A stretch of DNA of 47,957 nt from the NCBI GenBank assembly GCA_030148775.1, contig JASBST010000026.1, forward strand, positions 1-47,957. The letters run 5' to 3'. Below, in pieces: positions 8,251 through 14,327 of this stretch. Position 1 is the first letter of the stretch, and each line of letters begins with the position of its first letter. This DNA comes from Thiogranum sp. (GTDB lineage: Bacteria > Pseudomonadota > Gammaproteobacteria > DSM-19610). Made by a program: the position numbers and the translations under genes. The notes under the pieces were generated by a model. It was not told where the DNA came from, did not search any database, and saw only the letters and a program-made list of their open reading frames with translations.

Positions 8251-9441
8251 TCAGCGTTGCGGACCGCGCGGCTGGCCGGTCGGTCCCTTCCAATCGGCGG
8301 AGCCGGCCGGATCGATCACCGGTTCCGTGCCACCGTGCGGGGTCTGCCCCTCACCCTTCGCGGCGCCGGACGGCTCGTGCCCTTGTTTCGCTTCAAAAGG
8401 CGCAAATTCCACCTTTTCCAGACGGCCGTCGTGATTGCTGTCGAGGCTGTCGTATTGTTTTTCCAAACCGGGCTCGGCGGCGGCCTCGGACTTGCTCAGG
8501 TAGCCGTTGGCGTCCCGATCCAACTCACCAAATTTCTGCGCGTCATCCACGCTGGTCGTGGCGGAACCCGCTGACTGTACCCGATCGCCCGGCGCAGCCG
8601 ACACACTATCCGAGGTTGCGGGCCAGTTGTCCTCGGAGAAATTCCTGGCCTTGTCGAGCGCCTCGGCACCGGCACGCAGCACCATCTCATCGCTCTCCTC
8701 ACCCGGTGACAGCTCGGTCGCTGGAATAGCGGCCAGCTTTTCACCCATGCCCAGCAGACCGCCATGTTCGATGACCACATAGCCGATACGGCCGGAGCGC
8801 AGGTCAACCGCCAGATCCTCGATCTCGCCGAGTTCCTTCCCGTCTCCGCTCTTGACTTCACCGTCGATAAACTCGGACGCCTTGACGATCGGCGCGGCCT
8901 GTCCCCCGCTACCGCTCATCGTCGGCTCGACGGCGGCGCCCGGCCATCTCTCGGCGCGCTTGGGCCAATGGTCGTCGTCAAACCCCTGCATCGATTTCAA
9001 CTGTTGCTCGGAGACATTCAGCACCAATTGATCCCGGTCGCGGGTGAAAGCGGTGGTGGGCACGGCAAAGCGCTTGTCGCCGACACCCAGCAGGCCACCA
9101 AAGGATAATACGGCGTAACTGACACGACCCTGCGACGGCGACAATGCCAGATCGGTTATCTCGCCGATGTCTTCACCGCGTTGATTCTTCACTTTCTGAC
9201 CGATCAGCGCCGACGCCTTGTAGATGCCGCCCGGCAGGCTACCGGTCGCGGCTGCGGAAGAACCTCCGCCGCCGGCGGCCTCGGCCACCTTCAACGGCGA
9301 TGGCGCGACGCCGGCCGCCAATACCGCCGGGCTCCCGAGCAGCTGCGCCAACACCAGCGCACAACCGAGCGAAAACACGCCGTCGGGCCGACGGATTTTA
9401 CTGCGACTGTCGAAATTACAGTTACGATTAGGTGTATTCAT
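8251..9441 (-). CDS. Exported protein with two PRC-barrel domains and an EF-hand pair
   Basis: 396 residues. The N-terminal signal has a hydrophobic core (FSLGCALVLAQLLGSPAVLA) with likely cleavage after VLA. PRC barrels lie at about 75-150 and 187-265. Each carries a GxLG(V/M)G(D/E)K turn and is followed by an F-x-(D/E)DxWP motif as in the cytoplasmic PRC protein at 229-651. Two EF-hand loops follow, beginning at Asp308 (DRDANGYLSKSE) and Asp334 (DSNHDGRLEKVE), so calcium binding is likely. The Pro/Gly-rich tail looks disordered. I chose ATG 9441 because AGGAG sits 9 bases before it; ATG 9450 would touch the same site. It converges with the NtrC-like gene, ten bases apart. Function unknown. 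Confidence 0.85.
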   Translation of the reverse strand: MNTPNRNCNFDSRSKIRRPDGVFSLGCALVLAQLLGSPAVLAAGVAPSPLKVAEAAGGGGSSAAATGSLPGGIYKASALIGQKVKNQRGEDIGEITDLALSPSQGRVSYAVLSFGGLLGVGDKRFAVPTTAFTRDRDQLVLNVSEQQLKSMQGFDDDHWPKRAERWPGAAVEPTMSGSGGQAAPIVKASEFIDGEVKSGDGKELGEIEDLAVDLRSGRIGYVVIEHGGLLGMGEKLAAIPATELSPGEESDEMVLRAGAEALDKARNFSEDNWPATSDSVSAAPGDRVQSAGSATTSVDDAQKFGELDRDANGYLSKSEAAAEPGLEKQYDSLDSNHDGRLEKVEFAPFEAKQGHEPSGAAKGEGQTPHGGTEPVIDPAGSADWKGPTGQPRGPQR

Positions 9442-9632
9442 GTAGACCATCTCCTGGCTGATATTCAGTTCCGGGCGCAACCGTTCAGTTCGCAATGCCC
9501 GCCCGTTGCGTCCGTCATGACGACAAAAATCGCAATACGCATGCCAAACCGAAGAGATCGAGCAAGCAGACGTTTTTTCGGGAGTTTCGCGGCGCCACCC
9601 ATATCGGGCGACGGTACGCGGAGGTAGAAAAA

Positions 9633-9648
9633 TTACAATCGGTTGTAA
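9633..9648. promoter_or_regulatory. Inverted repeat TTACAA-TCGG-TTGTAA
   Basis: Perfect six-base arms, about 190 bases upstream of the exported PRC-barrel gene and 70 bases beyond the stop of the next gene. Possible operator for the PRC gene; regulator unknown. Confidence 0.3.
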
Positions 9649-9716
9649 CTGCTACATGTTCGCGGACGATAAGAAGATAAAGTCCCGTGCGGACCGCCAG
9701 CCGTCGCAGGCGCGGA

Positions 9717-11069
9717 TCAACCGCAGTCGCTTTCGTTCTTGTACTGGTTGAGCCGGTTGTAGACAGTTTTCAGACTGATGCCCAGGCTTTGCGCGGTACG
9801 GCGTTTGCTGCCCTGGTAGTAGTCGAGGGTGGCCTCGATCAACCGTCTTTCGACGTCCTCGAGCGTATCGCCGATGGCAAAAGCGGTTGCCGGATCGGCC
9901 CCGTCAAGTCCGCTGTCTCCGAATTGCGGCAGATTGGCCGGAGACAGCTCGTCGGCCTCGCTCAACAGATAGGCGCGCGCCATAAAGTTCTTCAGCTCGC
10001 GAACGTTGCCCGGCCAGTGGTACTGGTTCAGTCTGTCTATGGTCTGACTGGAAAGTATGCGCCGGGTGCCGTGTTCGCGATTCTGCCGGCTAAGAAAATA
10101 ACGCGCGAGCAGTTCGGTATCGCCCAGGCGTTGGCGCAACGGCGGCACCGTGATGGGAAAGCCGGACAGGCGGAAAAACAGATCTTTGCGGAAGCCGCCC
10201 CCGGCAGATAGCGTTTGTGGATTGCGATTGGTCGCGGCGATCACGCGGACATCGACCGCGATCTCGCGCCTGCCGCCCAGACGCAGCAGCTTTCCGGTTT
10301 CCAGCACGCGTAACAGATTGACCTGCAATTCCGAGGGCATCTCGGTGACTTCGTCAAGAAACAACGTACCCCCGGAGGCACGTTCGAAATAACCGATATG
10401 CTGCCGGTTGGCGCCGGTAAAACTCCCCTTCTCGTGGCCGAACAGTTCGGAACCGACCAGAGAAGGCGCCAGCGCGCCACAGTTGAGCGCCAGATAGGGG
10501 TGATCGCGGCGGTTGCTCAACTCGTGGATTGCCCGGCCCACCAGGTCCTTGCCGGTACCGCTTTCGCCGCACAGCAGCACGGAGGTTTCCGTGGGCGCGA
10601 CTTTCTCGATCAGCGTATACAGATCGCGCATCGCCGGCGAAGCGCCCACCAGGGGGCCAAAGGCCGCGGGATTGCCAGCATCGTCGATCATACGGACGGT
10701 GTCCGGATGCAAAGCCTGGAGGCGCACGCGCGTAAGCAGACGACGCAGATGACCGAGGTCCAGCGGTTTGGTCAGATAATCGATGGTGCGCATGCGCAAC
10801 GCCTCGATGGCGGTATCGACACTGGCATAACCGGTGATCAGAATCACCTGGGTGTTCAGGCTTTCGGTAACCTCGCGGATCAATTCCAGACCGGTGCCGT
10901 CGGGCAGCGCCAGATCGACCAGCAGCAGATCGGGCTCGAAGTCGCGCAACGCCTCGCGCGCCTGCGCCAGCGAGCCGGTAACGGTCACGTCGAAACCCTC
11001 CTGGCGCACAATATCCGCCACGGCCGGTGCGAAGGTCTCATCGTCGTCCACTAAAAGCGTGCGTAGCAT
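9717..11069 (-). CDS. NtrC-family sigma54-dependent response regulator
   Basis: 450 residues with the same architecture as the protein at 6900-8240: receiver with Asp52 and Lys101, AAA+ domain with GESGTGKD and GGTLFLDEV, and C-terminal Fis-type helix-turn-helix (SKRRTAQSLGISLKTVYNRL). The sigma54-contact loop is GSFTGA (215-220), keeping the key Thr and Gly. The two regulators are clear paralogues, nearly identical in their last 40 residues, so they may recognise related sites. No kinase gene lies next to this one, so it may be driven by a kinase encoded elsewhere or by cross-talk. The frame opens at 11108, but ATG 11069 starts exactly at the receiver. Confidence 0.92.
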   Translation of the reverse strand: MLRTLLVDDDETFAPAVADIVRQEGFDVTVTGSLAQAREALRDFEPDLLLVDLALPDGTGLELIREVTESLNTQVILITGYASVDTAIEALRMRTIDYLTKPLDLGHLRRLLTRVRLQALHPDTVRMIDDAGNPAAFGPLVGASPAMRDLYTLIEKVAPTETSVLLCGESGTGKDLVGRAIHELSNRRDHPYLALNCGALAPSLVGSELFGHEKGSFTGANRQHIGYFERASGGTLFLDEVTEMPSELQVNLLRVLETGKLLRLGGRREIAVDVRVIAATNRNPQTLSAGGGFRKDLFFRLSGFPITVPPLRQRLGDTELLARYFLSRQNREHGTRRILSSQTIDRLNQYHWPGNVRELKNFMARAYLLSEADELSPANLPQFGDSGLDGADPATAFAIGDTLEDVERRLIEATLDYYQGSKRRTAQSLGISLKTVYNRLNQYKNESDCG

Positions 11070-11182
11070 CAGCCGTCTCAATATTATCCAGTAGGTAGCA
11101 TCACACACTCGTTGTCGACGCTGTTTGCCAAATGAGGTTGCAGCCGCTTGCGGGGTGGCCGCACAGAGGCCGAACCGGATTC

Positions 11183-11200
11183 AAAATATTGCAATATTTT
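11183..11200. promoter_or_regulatory. 18-base perfect palindrome AAAATATTGCAATATTTT
   Basis: A fully symmetric AT-rich sequence in otherwise GC-rich DNA, between the divergent NtrC-like and CFA synthase genes. It is about 50 bases upstream of a TATAAT element and 114 bases before the NtrC-like start, so it could serve either promoter. Confidence 0.4.
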
Positions 11201-11248
11201 ATAGGAAAATCAACCAACAATAGCATTATCCCGGGTTCAGACAGGGTT

Positions 11249-11254
11249 TATAAT
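11249..11254 (+). promoter_or_regulatory. Candidate -10 element of the CFA synthase gene
   Basis: A consensus TATAAT with no recognisable -35 at the expected distance. This would fit a stationary-phase or activator-dependent promoter. The predicted leader is about 190 bases. Confidence 0.35.
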
Positions 11255-11447
11255 TTTAGCGTCGTCGCACGGCGCCCCGCTGCGAAATCCGGGCCCGATA
11301 ACGGCGCGGCGCCCTTCGGGCGGCCCTGTATTGTGATTTATCAATGCAGCCATACCGCCGACTTGCGGAAATACTGGCCACAGTGATCCAACGGCCGCCG
11401 ATACCGTCAGTCGGACTGTGCCGGCAAAACGCAAGGAGAATCCAGCT

Positions 11448-12638
11448 ATGACGAACGCCGATAGTTTTGGCCAGTTCGGAACCGCCGACCGGGTCCACCG
11501 CCAGCCGCAGCCACCGGCCATGCTGGCGCGACTGCTCGAGGGTACCGGCGTGCGTTTCAACGGTGACCAGCCCTGGGATATCCGGGTCCGGGACGCCGAG
11601 ACCTACCAGCGTATTCTGTCGCGGGGCTCGCTGGGTTTCGGCGAAGCCTACATGGACGGCCTTTGGGACTGCTCCCAGCTCGATGTCATGCTCACCCGCC
11701 TGCTGCGCGCGGATCTCAATGAAAAAATCCGCAGCCTGCCCAAGCTAAAACTATTGCTCGGCATCGCGGCGGGCGCCGCGGCGCGGCATTTCACCAATCC
11801 GCAATCGCAGCGCCGGGCGTTCACAGTGGGCGAGCGACACTATGATATCGGCAACGATCTGTTCGAGGCGATGCTGGATCCCAGCCTTTCGTACAGCTGC
11901 GGCTATTGGGCGCACGCGGGCGATCTGGCGCAGGCCCAGCGGCATAAACTGGACATGATCTGCCGTAAACTTGAACTCAAGCCCGGAGAGAAACTGCTGG
12001 ACGTGGGTTGTGGCTGGGGCGGTCTGGCGCGCCACGCGGCGACGCACTTCGGCGCGGAGGTCTTCGGCATCACCATATCCCGGGAACAACTGAAACTGGC
12101 GCGGGAGCGCTGCCGCGGCTTGCCGGTACGCTTTGAGCTGATGGACTACCGTAACCTGGACGGCCAATTCGACAAGATCGTCTCGGTCGGTATGTTTGAA
12201 CATGTGGGACCGAAGAACTACCGCGTGTTCTTCGACCGGCTCAAAACCTTGCTCCGGCCCGAGGGCTTGTTTTTGCTGCACACGATCGGCGACAGCGAAA
12301 CCAGCGCCAGCACCGACCCCTGGATCGAAAAATACATTTTTCCCAATGGCAAGCTGCCTTCCGCGCAGCAGATAGCGCGGGCGATAGAGCCCGGTCTGCT
12401 GCTGCGCGACTGGCACGAGTTCGGTCTGGATTACGACCGCACCCTGATGGCCTGGCGGGCGAACTTCGACGCCGCCTGGCCACGGTTACGCCAGCGCTAC
12501 AGCCCGCGGTTCTACCGCATGTGGAACTATTATTTACATGCCTGCGCCGCCAGTTTCCGCTCGGGACAAACGCAATTGTGGCAGATCGTACTGTCCCACC
12601 GCGGCCGGCACCGGCAGTATCGCTCGATCCGGCCCTGA
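11448..12638 (+). CDS. cfa: Cyclopropane-fatty-acyl-phospholipid synthase family protein
   Basis: 396 residues, close to the ~380 of the E. coli enzyme. These enzymes transfer a methylene from S-adenosylmethionine to the cis double bond of membrane phospholipid acyl chains, usually on entry to stationary phase or acid stress. The SAM site is LDVGCGWGGL (184-193). Cys151 in SLSYSCGYW matches the conserved cysteine near the active site. HYDIGNDLFEAMLD is also a family hallmark. The frame opens at 11418, but ATG 11448 has AAGGAGAA 8 bases upstream. The gene has a long AT-rich leader region and is followed 11 bases later by a proline-rich mini-gene. Confidence 0.93.
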   Translation: MTNADSFGQFGTADRVHRQPQPPAMLARLLEGTGVRFNGDQPWDIRVRDAETYQRILSRGSLGFGEAYMDGLWDCSQLDVMLTRLLRADLNEKIRSLPKLKLLLGIAAGAAARHFTNPQSQRRAFTVGERHYDIGNDLFEAMLDPSLSYSCGYWAHAGDLAQAQRHKLDMICRKLELKPGEKLLDVGCGWGGLARHAATHFGAEVFGITISREQLKLARERCRGLPVRFELMDYRNLDGQFDKIVSVGMFEHVGPKNYRVFFDRLKTLLRPEGLFLLHTIGDSETSASTDPWIEKYIFPNGKLPSAQQIARAIEPGLLLRDWHEFGLDYDRTLMAWRANFDAAWPRLRQRYSPRFYRMWNYYLHACAASFRSGQTQLWQIVLSHRGRHRQYRSIRP

Positions 12639-12649
12639 GGAGCACGCCC

Positions 12650-12877
12650 ATGCACAGTTTCGCCCACAACGGAGAACCCGAAATCCCGCCGGGATCGCCG
12701 CCCGAGGCGCCGCCGACAGAACCACCGCTGGGTGTTCCGCCGGATAATCCCACCGAAGTGCCGCAGCGCTCGCCCGATGAGACTCCGCCCGCGACGCCGC
12801 CGGAACTTCCGCCGCAGACGCCCACCGAAATACCGCCGCCGCGCGGTTGGATTCAGCCGGCCGCCGGCGCGGGGTAG
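12650..12877 (+). CDS. Proline-rich small protein downstream of CFA synthase
   Basis: A 75-residue protein with 25 prolines, built of loose repeats of the type PPExPPxxP (EIPPGSPPEAPPTEPP, then TPPELPPQTPTEIPPP). It has no signal peptide and would be extended, probably polyproline-II. The ATG has GAGGAG 8 bases upstream, overlapping the region of the synthase stop (TGAGGAG), which argues for real, coupled translation. Its last 25 bases overlap the end of the convergent rhodopsin-transducer-like gene. Similar short Pro/Glu-rich proteins occur in other proteobacteria, to my recollection without known function. None is assigned here. Confidence 0.65.
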   Translation: MHSFAHNGEPEIPPGSPPEAPPTEPPLGVPPDNPTEVPQRSPDETPPATPPELPPQTPTEIPPPRGWIQPAAGAG

Positions 12878-13236
12878 GCGATGGTCGTCATCAACGCCAG
12901 CTCCTGTTGGCGTGAATCCAGCCGGGTGTGCTGCAGGACAACGTCGATATCCGAACTTATCACGCTGGCGTAATCGGTATCGAGCGGCACCGGCTGCGGA
13001 TCGCACAGTTCATTGAAACGGATATGCCGGGTCCGCTCGGCGGGCACCGTCACCCGGTAAGGGCCAACCGGCGCGCGATCACTAAAGTAGAGCACGATTT
13101 CGATGTGTGCCTCTTCGGCATTGGCGTTGAGAATGCAGACCGTATCGTGGCTGGTCATTTGCGGTTCGCGACCCCGGCTCCACGCCGGAATATAGCCGTC
13201 GGCGATCGCCCATCGCCTTGCGCCTATTGTTCGCAT
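12853..13236 (-). CDS. Sensory rhodopsin transducer (ASRT) family protein
   Basis: 127 residues matching the Anabaena sensory rhodopsin transducer family over nearly full length. Recognisable parts are WAIADGYIP, CILNANAEEAHIEIVLYFSD, GPYRVTVPAERTRHIRFNEL, DTDYASVISSDIDVVLQHTR and LALMTTIAYP. The Anabaena protein is a tetrameric beta protein that binds a photosensory rhodopsin. Many bacteria carry the gene without a rhodopsin, and a carbohydrate-binding role has been suggested for the fold. Here no rhodopsin gene is present. The gene is last in a run with a GH15 glycosidase and sugar/acid enzymes, which fits a metabolic rather than a light role. The ribosome site GAGGAG precedes the ATG by 8 bases. 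Confidence 0.85.
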   Translation of the reverse strand: MRTIGARRWAIADGYIPAWSRGREPQMTSHDTVCILNANAEEAHIEIVLYFSDRAPVGPYRVTVPAERTRHIRFNELCDPQPVPLDTDYASVISSDIDVVLQHTRLDSRQQELALMTTIAYPAPAAG

Positions 13237-13248
13237 CGGCTTACTCCT

Positions 13249-14307
13249 CTATTGAAAATGCCTGCCCCACGGCCCAAACCGCTTCAGCCTTGGCCGTGCA
13301 CGCTCCCGACGATGCTTGTAACCTTGACGACCGAGTGCCAGGCCGCCCGCCAGGGCACAAGCCACGACCACCCAGCGACGGTGCTGACTGAGCCACAGCT
13401 GCACGCTGCCGGCACGCGACTGGCGGTCGAACTGGCCGTGGGCGCCCCGATCGGCAGCCACCGGCGACCAGAGGTTGTCGGCGCGATCCGCGGCGCTCGG
13501 CGCGTCGGTCTGCTGCGCGGCGAAACCCTTGCGTGCCAGGTACCAGTCGGTCAGCCCCGGGAGCAGCCGATTGGCCCATACCGCCCGCAGCGAGGAAAAA
13601 CCGACGAACAGGTCCCGGCGCCTGTGATGCGCTGCCCAGTACACCGCCCGGGCGGCCACTTCGGGCTGATAGATCGGTGGCACCGGCTGCGGCTGTTTGG
13701 GCAAGTGGCTGCGCCCCCAGCCGAACTGCGGCGTGTTCACGGCCGGCAGATGGACCATGGTGATATGCACCGCGCTGCGTTCGTGGCCCAGTTCGCTGCG
13801 CAACGCCGTGGTGAAACCGCGCAAGGCGTGCTTGGCGCCACAGTAGGCCGACTGTAGCGGGATGGCGCGGTAAGCCAGCGCCGAGCTGACCTGGACGATG
13901 ACACCGCGATTGCGTTGCCGCATCCGTTTCAGTACCGCCATGGTGCCCCAGACTGCGCCGAGATAAGTCACTTCGGTGACGCGGGCAAACTCCTCGGGCT
14001 GCATGTTTCGCAGCGGCGAAAAGACGGTGACCATGGCGCTGTTGATCCAGATGTCGATCGGTCCCAGCGTGGACTCCACCGTCTCGACGGCCTGCTCGAC
14101 CTGTCCGGCATCGGCCACGTCCGCCGTCACCACCAACGCCCGGGCGCCCAGTTGTTCCACTTCGCCGCGCGTCGCTTGCAGTTTTTCCTCCCCGCGCGCA
14201 ATCAAAGCGATGCTGGCGCCGCGGCGCGCGAACTCTCTGGCGGTGGCACGACCGACACCGGAACTGGCGCCGGTGATGACTACGACTTTGGTCTGCTCCT
14301 GCTGCAT
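13249..14307 (-). CDS. SDR-family oxidoreductase with C-terminal membrane anchor
   Basis: 352 residues. The first ~250 are a classical short-chain dehydrogenase: TGASSGVG cofactor turn (12-19), a shifted NAG-type strand reading INSAMV, catalytic Ser in VSSALAY, and Tyr155/Lys159 (YCGAKHA). The last ~100 residues are an extension ending in a hydrophobic stretch (311-326, WVVVACALAGGLALG) followed by a very basic tail. This probably tethers the enzyme to the membrane. The ATG at 14307 has GAGGAG 6 bases upstream; longer frames on this strand overlap the upstream gene. It lies 20 bases after the FAD/Fe-S dehydrogenase and 12 before the ASRT-like gene. Substrate unknown. Confidence 0.85.
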   Translation of the reverse strand: MQQEQTKVVVITGASSGVGRATAREFARRGASIALIARGEEKLQATRGEVEQLGARALVVTADVADAGQVEQAVETVESTLGPIDIWINSAMVTVFSPLRNMQPEEFARVTEVTYLGAVWGTMAVLKRMRQRNRGVIVQVSSALAYRAIPLQSAYCGAKHALRGFTTALRSELGHERSAVHITMVHLPAVNTPQFGWGRSHLPKQPQPVPPIYQPEVAARAVYWAAHHRRRDLFVGFSSLRAVWANRLLPGLTDWYLARKGFAAQQTDAPSAADRADNLWSPVAADRGAHGQFDRQSRAGSVQLWLSQHRRWVVVACALAGGLALGRQGYKHRRERARPRLKRFGPWGRHFQ

Positions 14308-14327
14308 GCGCTGCTCCTCGTTGACAT

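Larger units (their letters stand above)
11070..11447. other. Long non-coding region upstream of the CFA synthase
   Basis: 378 bases between divergent genes. Notable elements are an 18-base perfect palindrome (11183-11200) and a consensus TATAAT (11249-11254). The remainder, about 190 bases, would be a long 5' leader of the CFA synthase mRNA. No gene is supported. Confidence 0.5.
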
